Source of the DNA: Rhodococcus sp. ARC_M5
Lineage (GTDB): Bacteria; Actinomycetota; Actinomycetes; Mycobacteriales; Mycobacteriaceae
Length of the DNA: 64,000 nt
Direction: 5' to 3'
Assembly (NCBI RefSeq): GCF_022810405.1
Contig: NZ_JALGQE010000002.1
Coordinates: forward strand, 248,001-312,000
The translations under genes were made by a program, and so were the position numbers. Every line of letters starts with the position of its first letter. The stretch's first letter is position 1. The notes under the pieces were generated by a model. That model searched no databases, had not been told where the DNA came from, and worked only from the letters and a program-made list of their open reading frames with translations. Shown here one piece after another: positions 56,891-64,000 of the stretch.

Positions 56891-56910
56891 ATATGCGTAC
56901 ATACGCATAT
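56891..56910. promoter_or_regulatory. Palindromic operator ATATGCGTA-CA-TACGCATAT
   Basis: ATATGCGTACATACGCATAT has perfect nine-base arms around CA. It lies 41-60 bases before the efflux gene ATG, in a small AT-rich island between that gene and the end of the FUSC gene. The form is like ArsR/SmtB-family operators, which often control cation efflux. Confidence 0.72.
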
Positions 56911-56929
56911 ATGCAATGGTGTGTTCGGC

Positions 56930-58099
56930 TCACAACTCCGGTGGGACGTGCGGGTGCTTCACCGTCGGCGGCAGCGTCGCCAACGCAGAAATACGCTTGA
57001 GGCCCGCGACCTGCAGCAAGTCGACGATGATCGACCGCAACTGCGCCAGGACCACCGTCGCCGACAGACCGGCGTTCGAGATCAGCTCCGGCTTGGCACC
57101 GGCCGCAACCGATCGCAACACTCGTGCCGCCTCTGCCGCATCCGGCTTCTGCCCCGGGTCGGCGAGAATCATCTGCCGCAGCACCTCGACCGCATGCGCC
57201 AACTTCTCCACCTCGTCGACGACGCGCGGATCGAGGATCTCGTCGTCGCGCACCAACGTCAGCGACCGTCGCGCGAGCACGCGGATGTTGCGGACGGCGT
57301 TGTCGATCGGATCGGCCGTGGCCGCGAGCGCCGCCAGACGATTGCGGTGATTCCAGTACATCGGCGAAATTCGCGCGATCTCCCGACCGCCCTTGAGATC
57401 GGTACGCAGAGCATCGATACCCGATTGCGTCGCACGCGCCTTGCGCAACGCCTCCTCGATCGGTTTGGGATCGTTCGCCACCAAACCGTCCGCCACCTTC
57501 TGCAACACACTCGCAGCCGTCGCCAACACGCTCGCCGCATCCTTGCGGGCCCGCCAGACCGGATGTGTCGGGATCAACGCCACGATCGCGATGCCCACCA
57601 GACCGCCGACCAACGCGTCGACCATGCGGTTGGGGCCACCCATGTTGCCGGGCGGAATGAGTGTCGCCACCAGCACAGCGGACGACCCGGCCTGCATCGC
57701 GATGATCGGCCCGCCGTCGAGGAACACCGCAGCCGACATGGCCAACACGACCACAAGCGCGATCTGCCACGGCCCACTGCCGATCAGCGAGATGAGCAGA
57801 TCTCCGACGCCGATGCCCACCGTCACTCCGACGACGAGCTCGGCCGATCTGCGCAGCCGAGCACCGAGCGAGACGCCGAGGGAGACCACCGCTGCGATCG
57901 GCGCGAAGAACGGGCTCTCGTGGCCGACGATGTCCGTCGCGACGAACCACGCCACACCTGCCGCCAATGCGCACTGAATGATCGGCAGCAGCGACAACTT
58001 CAGCCGAGCAGTGCCCGACTTCAGCCGGGTCCGGCCCCGCGCCCGGCTGGCGCGGGTTCGATCAGCCCAGGCCGAGCGCTTCTGCTGCCTTGGGGTCAC
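56930..58099 (-). CDS. FUSC-family membrane protein
   Basis: About 389 residues. Basic cytoplasmic start (RASRARGRTRLKSG), then a block of helices (LSLLPIIQCALAAGVAWFVA, FFAPIAAVVSLGVSLGARLR, ELVVGVTVGIGVGDLLISLI, IALVVVLAMSAAVFL, IIAMQAGSSAVLVATL, DALVGGLVGIAIVALIPTHP) and a C-terminal helical cytoplasmic domain. RRSAELVVGVTVGIGVGDLL carries the FUSC/aromatic-acid exporter signature R-x-x-x-x-x-x-G. The start is uncertain: GTG 58099 was chosen because earlier starts would run deep into the DUF3151 gene; even so they overlap by 38 bases. Confidence 0.82.
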   Translation of the reverse strand: MTPRQQKRSAWADRTRASRARGRTRLKSGTARLKLSLLPIIQCALAAGVAWFVATDIVGHESPFFAPIAAVVSLGVSLGARLRRSAELVVGVTVGIGVGDLLISLIGSGPWQIALVVVLAMSAAVFLDGGPIIAMQAGSSAVLVATLIPPGNMGGPNRMVDALVGGLVGIAIVALIPTHPVWRARKDAASVLATAASVLQKVADGLVANDPKPIEEALRKARATQSGIDALRTDLKGGREIARISPMYWNHRNRLAALAATADPIDNAVRNIRVLARRSLTLVRDDEILDPRVVDEVEKLAHAVEVLRQMILADPGQKPDAAEAARVLRSVAAGAKPELISNAGLSATVVLAQLRSIIVDLLQVAGLKRISALATLPPTVKHPHVPPEL

Positions 58100-58487
58100 A
58101 GTCTTCGAGGAGGTCGAGGCAGCGGGCGTACTCGTCGTGCTCGTTGATGTCGCGGGCCGCCTTGGCGAGGACTGCGACGCATCGGAGGAATCCGCGGTTG
58201 GGCTCATGGCTGTACGGGACCGGCCCGAATCCCTTCCATCCATTACGACGCAACTGGTCCAGGCCTCGGTGGTAGCCGGTACGCGCGTAGGCGTACGCAG
58301 TGATGGTGGCACCCGACTCGAGCGCGGCCTCGGCCAGATAGGCCCACGCGATGGACGCCGTCGGATGTGCAGCCGCGACCGTTTCGGGAGCCTCGTGGTT
58401 CAGCAGCGCGGATTCGGCCTCGTCGTCGCCGGGCAACAGTGTGGGTTGGGGTCCGAGCAGATCACCGAAAGAAGTCATGGCGCTCAT
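58062..58487 (-). CDS. DUF3151 protein (Rv0360c-like)
   Basis: A 141-residue soluble helical protein. FGDLLGPQPTLLPGDDEAES, HPTASIAWAYLAEAALESGA, ITAYAYARTGYHRGLDQLRR, NGWKGFGPVPYSHEPNRGFL and DLLEDCDPKAAEALGLG match the conserved actinobacterial DUF3151 family, which looks TPR-like. ATG 58487 has AGGGG at good spacing; ATG 58478 (MTSFGDLL) is the other candidate. Its place between the protease block and fbaA matches mycobacteria. Function unknown. Confidence 0.9.
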   Translation of the reverse strand: MSAMTSFGDLLGPQPTLLPGDDEAESALLNHEAPETVAAAHPTASIAWAYLAEAALESGATITAYAYARTGYHRGLDQLRRNGWKGFGPVPYSHEPNRGFLRCVAVLAKAARDINEHDEYARCLDLLEDCDPKAAEALGLG

Positions 58488-58627
58488 TGTGCCCCTACGT
58501 CACCGAATCGTGTCCGAACACCCCCGGAACGCTCGCGCTGGGCCGCGGACACGGTCGATAGGCTGCCAGCTGACGAAATCGAGAACATGTGGGTTTTCGG
58601 AAGAATTCGGTGAACGAGGGAGAACGC

Positions 58628-59458
58628 ATGCCGGACGAGAAGAAGAAGGCGCCCTCCGAGGCCGACGCAGCCACCGAGAAGATCGATCTGGGCAAGAAGA
58701 AACAGGCCGACCAGACCGCAGGAACCCCCGCCGAGGATGCGGCAACCGAGAAGATGGACGCGGTGCCTGCCGACGCCACCCCGGACCGGGGAACCGAGCC
58801 GACCGCACAATCGCCGGTGGAACCATCCGCGAGGCCGACCGCGGCACCGCGTCGCATCCCGCCGAGAAACCCGTCGAACGCGCCGACGAAAGCTGTTGCG
58901 CCGGAGAAGAAAGCGCCTGCAGCTGTGCCGCAGCCGGTCGGCCCGCGAAAGATCGAGCCGCAGCAGGCCGGGCCCAAGCAGGTCGGTCCCCAGCGCGTCG
59001 GGCCGTCGCCGACAGAGTCCGGCAAGCCGAGTCACAAGAAGTGGTGGGCAGCGCTGATAGGTGCTGTTGTCGTGATCGCGGCAGTGGCCGCCGGTGCGTA
59101 CGTGCTGATCGACCGCACGAGCGTCGAGGACTCCCCTGAGGCCCGGATCAGGACGACCGTCGAGACGTTCACCCGAGCATTGGCCGGCGGCGACCTCGCG
59201 ACGCTGCGCAGCACCTCGTGCGGTGATCTGGCGGCCTTCTACCGAGATATCCCGGACGCCGAATTCGCCGACGTTCATCGTGTCTCGCTGGAGCAGGGCA
59301 ACATACCGACCCTCGACAGCATCGACGCCATCCAGGTCGGCGACGACACCACCGCGATCGCCCAGGTGATCGCGCACACCGATGCCAACCCGAACGATCG
59401 ATCGCCGCGCACTTTCGACCTGCGCCTCGAAGGCGATCAGTGGAAGGTGTGCAGCTGA
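58628..59458 (+). CDS. Hypothetical membrane-anchored protein (Rv0361-like)
   Basis: A 276-residue protein. The first 140 residues are disordered, charged and Pro-rich with repeats such as AATEKIDLGKKK / AATEKMDAVPAD and PQQAGPKQVGPQRVGPSP. A single helix follows (WWAALIGAVVVIAAVAAGAY), then an outside NTF2-like domain: ARIRTTVETFTRALAGGDLA, TLRSTSCGDLAAFY, and the ending FDLRLEGDQWKVCS. Two Cys (SCG and KVCS) could pair. The layout parallels the protein at 37010-37537. ATG 58628 has GAGGGAG. Function unknown; conserved next to fba. Confidence 0.82.
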   Translation: MPDEKKKAPSEADAATEKIDLGKKKQADQTAGTPAEDAATEKMDAVPADATPDRGTEPTAQSPVEPSARPTAAPRRIPPRNPSNAPTKAVAPEKKAPAAVPQPVGPRKIEPQQAGPKQVGPQRVGPSPTESGKPSHKKWWAALIGAVVVIAAVAAGAYVLIDRTSVEDSPEARIRTTVETFTRALAGGDLATLRSTSCGDLAAFYRDIPDAEFADVHRVSLEQGNIPTLDSIDAIQVGDDTTAIAQVIAHTDANPNDRSPRTFDLRLEGDQWKVCS

Positions 59459-59463
59459 CGCTG

Positions 59464-59509
59464 CATGTGCACGGAACTTCGTAGCCCACTACGAAGTTCC
59501 GTTCACATG
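59464..59509. terminator. Hairpin between convergent genes (repeat family, copy 2)
   Basis: Arms 59464-59484 and 59489-59509 around CCCA, with one mismatch in 21; core CGGAACTTCGTAG and loop are identical to 40127-40172. GCTCTA just after it supplies the TAG stop of fbaA, as the same hexamer does for the SMP-30 gene at copy 1. Bidirectional terminator by position. Confidence 0.85.
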
Positions 59510-59522
59510 CGGCGAAGCCGCT

Positions 59523-60563
59523 CTATCCCGCGGAAACGCTGCGACCTGCGGACTTGAGGTCGTTGCAGGCCTCGACGACGCGGGCCGTCATGCCGGCCTC
59601 TGCCTTCTTGAGGTAGCTGCGCGGGTCGTAGGTCTTCTTGTTTCCGACCTCGCCGTCGATCTTGAGCACACCGTCGTAGTTGGAGAAGAAGTGTCCGGCG
59701 ATGGGGCGGCTGAACGCGTACTGGGTGTCGGTGTCGACGTTCATCTTCACCGTTCCGTATTCCAGCGCCTCTTCGATCTCGCTCTTCGCCGAGCCGGATC
59801 CGCCGTGGAAGACGAAGTCGAACGGCTTGGAACCCGAGGCCAGACCCAGCTTCTCCGACGCGACCCGCTGGCCGTCTGCCAGCACCGACGGCTTCAGCTT
59901 GACGTTGCCCGGCTTGTAGACGCCGTGCACGTTGCCGAACGTCGCCGCCAGCAGGTAGCGCGAGCCGGCGTCGCCGGCACCGAGGGCCTCGACGGTCTTG
60001 AGGAAGTCCTCGTTCGACGTGTACAGCTTGTCGTTGATCTCGGCCTCGACGCCGTCTTCCTCGCCGCCGACGACACCGATTTCGATCTCCAGGATGATCT
60101 TCGCCGCCGCCGCGCGGGCCAGCAGGTCCTTGGCGATCTCCAGGTTCTCGTCGATCGGAACGGCCGAGCCGTCCCACATGTGCGACTGGAACAGCGGGTT
60201 CTTGCCGGCGTCGACGCGTTCCTGCGAGATCGCGAGAAGCGGACGCACGTAGGTGTCCAGCTTGTCCTTGGGGCAGTGGTCGGTGTGCAGAGCGATGGTG
60301 ACGTCGTACTCGGCGGCTACGACGTGCGCGAACTCGGCGAGTGCGACAGCGCCCGTGACCATGCTCTTGATACCGAGTCCGGATCCGAACTCGGCTCCGC
60401 CGGTCGAGAACTGAATGATGCCGTCGCTACCCGCGTCGGCGAAGCCCTTGATGGCGGCGTTGATGGACTCGGAACCCACACAGTTGATTGCCGGAAAGGC
60501 GAACTTGTGTTCCTTCGCCCGGCCCAGCATCTCGGCGTAGACCTCGGGAGTTGCGATAGGCAC
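59523..60563 (-). CDS. fbaA: Class II fructose-bisphosphate aldolase
   Basis: Zn-dependent glycolytic/gluconeogenic aldolase, 346 residues. AFPAINCVGSESINAAIKGF, SDGIIQFSTGGAEFGSGLG, VTIALHTDHCPKDKLDTYVR (catalytic Asp and Zn His), HMWDGSAVPIDENLEIA, ILEIEIGVVGGEEDGVEAE, LLAATFGNVHGVYKPGNVKL (Zn His), FDFVFHGGSGSAKSEIEEAL (Zn His and phosphate Gly loop) and GTVKMNVDTDTQYAFSRPIA. The start at GTG 60563 has a GGAGGA ribosome site. Essential-type gene in the same order as mycobacteria. Confidence 0.97.
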   Translation of the reverse strand: MPIATPEVYAEMLGRAKEHKFAFPAINCVGSESINAAIKGFADAGSDGIIQFSTGGAEFGSGLGIKSMVTGAVALAEFAHVVAAEYDVTIALHTDHCPKDKLDTYVRPLLAISQERVDAGKNPLFQSHMWDGSAVPIDENLEIAKDLLARAAAAKIILEIEIGVVGGEEDGVEAEINDKLYTSNEDFLKTVEALGAGDAGSRYLLAATFGNVHGVYKPGNVKLKPSVLADGQRVASEKLGLASGSKPFDFVFHGGSGSAKSEIEEALEYGTVKMNVDTDTQYAFSRPIAGHFFSNYDGVLKIDGEVGNKKTYDPRSYLKKAEAGMTARVVEACNDLKSAGRSVSAG

Positions 60564-60640
60564 GGCGTCATTCCTCCATTGAAAAGTTCGATTGTGTCCA
60601 GTGCAGTATGGCAACCCCCGGGCTCGGTGTCGTGCGTACC

Positions 60641-60736
60641 CGCATCCCCGAGGTCGTTCCGCTGGCTCCACTCCCGCATCCCCGAGGTCGTTCCGATGGC
60701 TCCACTCCCGCATCCCCGAGGTTGTTCCGCTGGGAG
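60641..60736. repeat. 34-bp tandem repeat, 2.8 copies (locus 2)
   Basis: Units begin at 60641, 60675 and 60709, each reading CGCATCCCCGAGGTCGTTCC and on through G-(C/A)-TGGCTCCACTCC; the third is cut after CGCTGGGAG. Period and core match the repeat at 21101-21195. It lies upstream of fbaA, between it and the divergent DedA gene, the same kind of place as locus 1 (just upstream of pta). Confidence 0.92.
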
Positions 60737-60812
60737 AACACGCCATCGCATTCACAGCCGCACCTCATCATCTGTTCAGGACTTACGAGTTTCGGCCGGT
60801 AGTGTGGGCGCG

Positions 60813-61544
60813 GTGAGTCTCCTAGCTGCCTCGGACACGATGACGACGAACCTGGCTCTGTTGCCCGGATTCCTCGACCCGGTGAACCTGCTCAACTCCT
60901 TCGGTCATTGGGTGTTGATCGGGCTGCTGCTGGTGGTCTTCATCGAGTCGGGGTTGCTCTTCCCGCTGCTCCCGGGCGATTCCCTGCTGTTCACGGCGGG
61001 GTTGATCGCGGCCTCGAAGTCCACCGAGATCGAGCCGTTCGCGTCGATCTGGACTCTCGTCATACTGATCCCGATCGCGGCCATCCTCGGCGATCAGGTC
61101 GGCTATCTCATCGGCACGAAGGGTGGCGCTGCCCTCTTCAAGAGCAACGATTCGCGATTCTTCAAGAAGAAGTACATCGACGAATCGCACATATTCTTCG
61201 AGAAGCACGGCCCGATCACCATCATCCTGGCCCGCTTCGTGCCGATCGTGCGCACGTTCGCGCCGGTCGTCGCCGGTGCGTCGCACATGAAGTACTCGCT
61301 GTTCCTCACCTACAACGTCGTCGGCGGCGTCCTCTGGGGCGCGGGCGTGACGGTGCTGGGGTACCTGCTCGGGCAGATCGCGTTCATCCGTGACCACGTC
61401 GACATCATCTTCCTCCTCATCGTCGCCGTCTCCGTCCTCCCGATCGTCATCGAGGTCGGCAAGCGCATGGTCAAGGCCCGCAAGACTCCACTCGGGGAGG
61501 CCACCGACGTGATCGAGGCACACTCCCCGGAAACCAAGTCCTGA
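60813..61544 (+). CDS. DedA family membrane protein (copy 1)
   Basis: A 243-residue DedA/VTT-domain protein. PVNLLNSFGHWVLIGLLLVV, FIESGLLFPLLPGDSLLFTA (the F-x-E-x-x-x-P-x-P-G-D signature), AAILGDQVGYLIGTKGG, ILARFVPIVRTFAPVVAGAS (the R-x-x-P-x-x-R motif) and YNVVGGVLWGAGVTVLGYLL. DedA proteins are linked to lipid flipping and membrane homeostasis. GTG 60813 is preceded by TAGTGT ending seven bases before it, which would give a leaderless mRNA; ATG 60840 is the alternative. A second DedA gene follows 16 bases later. Confidence 0.9.
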   Translation: MSLLAASDTMTTNLALLPGFLDPVNLLNSFGHWVLIGLLLVVFIESGLLFPLLPGDSLLFTAGLIAASKSTEIEPFASIWTLVILIPIAAILGDQVGYLIGTKGGAALFKSNDSRFFKKKYIDESHIFFEKHGPITIILARFVPIVRTFAPVVAGASHMKYSLFLTYNVVGGVLWGAGVTVLGYLLGQIAFIRDHVDIIFLLIVAVSVLPIVIEVGKRMVKARKTPLGEATDVIEAHSPETKS

Positions 61545-61560
61545 TCGAGATCTTCCGAAA

Positions 61561-62268
61561 GTGATCGAGTCCATGTCGTCGATTACCACTGCGCTGCCGA
61601 GCGTGTCCGTTCAGGCGGTCGGCAGTTTCGGTCCGCTGGAGACGGCAGGCCCGCTCGTCGTGTGGATCATCGTGATGACGTTCGTGTTCATCGAATGCGC
61701 GGTGATCATCGGGTTGTTCCTGCCCGGGGATTCGATGCTGATCACGGCCGGAATCGTGATGGCGACCCATGCGTCGGGCACCGGTCACATCTGGGCGCTG
61801 TCGCTCGGTGCGATGGTCGCTGCCATCGCAGGCAACCAGGTGGGGTACTCGATCGGTCACCGAACCGGCTCGACGCTGGTGGCCCGCAAGAACGGCAAGT
61901 ACCTCAACACCAAGAACCTGCACAAGGTCAATCTCCTGCTCGAGAAGCACGGCTTCTGGGCGGTGCTGGTCGCGCGGTGGATTCCCTGGGTGCGCACCCT
62001 GTGCCCGCTGGTCGCGGGTGCCGCGAAGATGGATCACCGCAAGTACACGATCGCCAGCACCCTCGGTGCCATCATCTGGGCTCCGGTGCTGCTACTGATC
62101 GGGTTCTACTTCGGCTCGTTCATCCAGGGAATCCCGTGGCTGATGCCCGCCGTCCTGATCAGCATGGTCGTGCTGCTGGTCGTCGGAACCGGACTCGGTA
62201 TCTGGCAGTACCGCAAGGAAATGGCCCGACCCGAAGAGACCATCGAGGTCGAAGAGGTACTCGAGTAG
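61561..62268 (+). CDS. DedA family membrane protein (copy 2)
   Basis: A 235-residue paralogue of the preceding gene. VVWIIVMTFVFIECAVIIGL then FLPGDSMLITAGIVMA, AAIAGNQVGYSIGHRTGSTL, VLVARWIPWVRTLCPLVAGA and LGAIIWAPVLLLIGFYFGSF keep the DedA signatures; the first motif reads FIECAVIIGLFLPGDS, with Cys in place of Ser and no first Pro. It ends in an acidic tail (EETIEVEEVLE). GTG 61561 was used; ATG 61573 is as likely. Tandem pair with copy 1, probably co-transcribed. Confidence 0.9.
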   Translation: MIESMSSITTALPSVSVQAVGSFGPLETAGPLVVWIIVMTFVFIECAVIIGLFLPGDSMLITAGIVMATHASGTGHIWALSLGAMVAAIAGNQVGYSIGHRTGSTLVARKNGKYLNTKNLHKVNLLLEKHGFWAVLVARWIPWVRTLCPLVAGAAKMDHRKYTIASTLGAIIWAPVLLLIGFYFGSFIQGIPWLMPAVLISMVVLLVVGTGLGIWQYRKEMARPEETIEVEEVLE

Positions 62269-62290
62269 GCGGTCCGGGTATCCGGCTGTT

Positions 62291-63427
62291 CTAGAAGCCG
62301 GCAGCTGCGACGCGGTAGGCCGCTTCCATGAGCATCCAGCCACCGAGTTGCACCGAGAGGTCGCGCTCGGGCACATCGGACGGTCGGACGGTTCCCTCGG
62401 TGAACGTGGCGATGTGCAGGCCTTGCCCCGGGAAACGGGCCTCGCGGGTCCAGTCGGCTCCGAACAGCGGGTTGTCCTCCACTTCGAGGCGGTTCTCCCA
62501 CGCCGACTCGGCGGAGTTCAGCACGATCGCCGCTGCGAGTTCGCGTGCTCGATCGTCGGCGTCCGAGTCTCCGGGTAGCTCCACCGCGACCATCGCCAGG
62601 TAGCGCGCGAGGATGGGGTTGAACAGGCCGCCGTCTCCCCCACCGCCGCCGGTGATGACGAGGTTGCGGGTCAGGTGATTGTCGACGGCGTCGACCAGAG
62701 CATGGACTCGCTCGGCGTGCCTGGGTTCGCCGAGTCGAACGGCGAGTTCGGTCTCGAGGCCCAACGTGACGCCCTGGCAGTAGCTGTATACGGCGCGTTC
62801 CATCTCACCGGGCTTTCCGGCGTCGACGAGTGCGCGGGTGGAGTGCATCCCGTCGAGAATCAGCCCCGTGCGCTCGTCTTTGAGGGTGCGGTCCATCCAG
62901 TCGGCCATCTCTTGGGCACGCCACAGCCGACCGGTACGCGCCAGCATGATCGCGGCCGGACCGTTGGCGGGTGCGTTGTAGAAGTCGGACTTCTTGCGCC
63001 ACGGAATGCCACCACCCTCGGCCGGGGCCCAGGCGTCGAACAACTCCGTCTCGATCTGCTGGATGCCGCCGCGATTGCCGACGAAGTGCTGCCGCTGCGC
63101 GCGTTCGAGCGCCAACCCGAGCCACGCCATGTCGTCGTAGTAGTTGTTGGTCCAGCCGGTGACGTTGCGGGTTCGGTGCGCTCGGGTGATCTTGTTCAAT
63201 CGCCGACGGCGCTTGGCCGTGAGGTCGCGATCTGCGGCGTCGACCGCGCAGTCGAGCAGGTGGGCCTGCCACCAGTAGTGCCAGCGTAGGAACGCCCGTT
63301 CCTTGCGAATCGGTGGCCAGGCGACGACACCCAACGTCGTACCCGGTAGCCCCCACAGCCGACGCATGTGCCGTGCGACGACGGCCCCCTCCGCAGCGTC
63401 CGCACGCTGCGACCACAACTCTTGCAT
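62291..63427 (-). CDS. Glycoside hydrolase family 76-like protein
   Basis: A 378-residue (alpha/alpha)6-barrel hydrolase (Rv0365c-like). The catalytic Asp pair of GH76 alpha-1,6-mannanases is in TNNYYDDMAWLGLALERA. Other segments are FLRWHYWWQAHLLDCAVDAA, FDAWAPAEGGGIPWRKKSDF, YNAPANGPAAIMLARTGR, RTGLILDGMHSTRALVDAGK, YSYCQGVTLGLETELAVRLG and LVITGGGGGDGGLFNPILAR. There is no signal peptide, so it is predicted to be cytoplasmic, unlike typical secreted GH76 enzymes. Possible role in mannan or glycolipid turnover; the substrate is unproven. Confidence 0.87.
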   Translation of the reverse strand: MQELWSQRADAAEGAVVARHMRRLWGLPGTTLGVVAWPPIRKERAFLRWHYWWQAHLLDCAVDAADRDLTAKRRRRLNKITRAHRTRNVTGWTNNYYDDMAWLGLALERAQRQHFVGNRGGIQQIETELFDAWAPAEGGGIPWRKKSDFYNAPANGPAAIMLARTGRLWRAQEMADWMDRTLKDERTGLILDGMHSTRALVDAGKPGEMERAVYSYCQGVTLGLETELAVRLGEPRHAERVHALVDAVDNHLTRNLVITGGGGGDGGLFNPILARYLAMVAVELPGDSDADDRARELAAAIVLNSAESAWENRLEVEDNPLFGADWTREARFPGQGLHIATFTEGTVRPSDVPERDLSVQLGGWMLMEAAYRVAAAGF

Positions 63428-63489
63428 ACGGACAATCCTGCCACTACCGTTGCCGATTCGTTACATCCCGCCCCGGAATCGATGCGGGC

Positions 63490-64000
63490 TCACCACGCAG
63501 CGCCCAGGTCCGCGTGCCGCCGAATCCACGAGTGCATGGCAATTCCGGCGGCAACACCGGCATTGATGCTGCGAGTGGAACCGAATTGGGCGATCGATAC
63601 CGTCATCGACGCCGAGTCGCGGGCACTGTCGGTGACGCCCGGTCCTTCCTGGCCGAAGAGCAGCAAGCAATGGCGCGGCAACTCCGCCGTCTCGATCGGC
63701 ACCGACCCGGGGGTGTTGTCGACGGCAACGACCACGAGGCCCGCGTCCGCCGCGAACGCCATCAGTTCCTCCACCGAATCGTGGTGATGGATGTGCTGGT
63801 AACGATCGGTGACCATCGCGCCGCGGCGGTTCCATCGACGCCGCCCGACGATGTGTACCGACTGTGCCGCGAAGGCATTCGCGGTGCGCACCACCGTGCC
63901 GATGTTGGCGTCGTTGGTGAAGTTCTCGATGGCCACGTGCAGCGAATGCCGTCGGGTGTCGATGTCGGCGACGATCGCCTCGCGTCGCCAGTAGCGATAT
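63490..64000 (-). CDS. TrmH/SpoU-type RNA 2'-O-methyltransferase, 5' end missing
   Basis: SPOUT-fold RNA methylase; the frame runs off the right edge, so the N-terminus is missing. Visible part: RYWRREAIVADIDTRRHSLH, IENFTNDANIGTVVRTANAF (motif 1, N-x-G-x-x-x-R), VHIVGRRRWNRRGAMVTDRY, HCLLLFGQEGPGVTDSARD (motif 2) and VSIAQFGSTRSINAGVAAGI AMHSW-type motif 3 with the AdoMet knot. A GTG at 63936 is inside the domain and is not the true start. It resembles mycobacterial Rv0380c; the target may be tRNA or rRNA. Confidence 0.92.
   Translation of the reverse strand, partial: YRYWRREAIVADIDTRRHSLHVAIENFTNDANIGTVVRTANAFAAQSVHIVGRRRWNRRGAMVTDRYQHIHHHDSVEELMAFAADAGLVVVAVDNTPGSVPIETAELPRHCLLLFGQEGPGVTDSARDSASMTVSIAQFGSTRSINAGVAAGIAMHSWIRRHADLGAAW

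Overview
The window is high-GC DNA from an actinomycete of the Mycobacteriales, most probably Rhodococcus. The gene order resembles two blocks of the Mycobacterium tuberculosis chromosome as I remember it. The first is def / GNAT / xthA / thiD / lpqL-like / thiG-thiS-thiO-thiE / nudix / glnX-glnH-pknG / ackA-pta / fgd (roughly Rv0429c back to Rv0407). The second is purA / Rv0358-like / M50 protease / DUF3151 / Rv0361-like / fba / DedA / GH76 / SpoU methylase (roughly Rv0357c to Rv0380c). One exported-protein family in the window (RER_14450 family) is named after a Rhodococcus locus. No tRNA, rRNA, prophage, IS element or CRISPR array was seen.

Layout. Bases 1-9,000: end of def, acetyltransferases, xthA, thiD, a class III cyclase, an M28 lipoprotein and an ABC exporter, followed by a GC-extreme duplicated intergenic repeat. 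9,300-13,000: thiamine synthesis, with thiO-thiS-thiG behind a TPP riboswitch and thiE divergent, plus a nudix protein carrying an extra nuclease-like domain. 13,000-22,800: the GlnX-GlnH-PknG glutamate-sensing kinase system, acetate kinase/phosphotransacetylase, and an F420 pair (Ddn-like reductase and FGD). 22,800-30,300: small membrane proteins, a second methionine aminopeptidase and a TetR-controlled oxidoreductase cluster. 30,500-33,400: a DUF222/HNH protein behind a DNA-damage-type promoter, a broken TfoX-like gene and a WhiB protein. 33,400-46,900: HAD phosphatase, isochorismate synthase, sulfur genes (MetZ, rhodanese, a TauD-type dioxygenase with a cysteine-rich leader peptide), FprA, SMP-30, PurT, an MCR-type CoA enzyme, a MocR regulator and Ogt. 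46,900-52,000: an LGFP protein and a tightly overlapped operon for a SipW-type secretion system. 52,400-64,000: purA through the SpoU-type methylase.

The most unusual region is the minus-strand operon 51,982-47,508. It encodes a SipW-type signal peptidase, three proteins with SipW-cognate signal segments, one conventionally exported protein, and a 547-residue protein that joins a second SipW-type peptidase to its own SipW-type signal segment, an extracellular domain and a Thr/Pro repeat stalk. It lies behind an AT-rich leader with two inverted repeats.

Other notable signals are a 24-codon cysteine-rich leader peptide before the TauD-type gene, a near-consensus PafBC promoter before the DUF222/HNH gene, a 34-bp tandem repeat present at two loci 39.5 kb apart, and a strong hairpin repeated between two convergent gene pairs. 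All calls come from reading the sequence; family assignments were not checked by database search.
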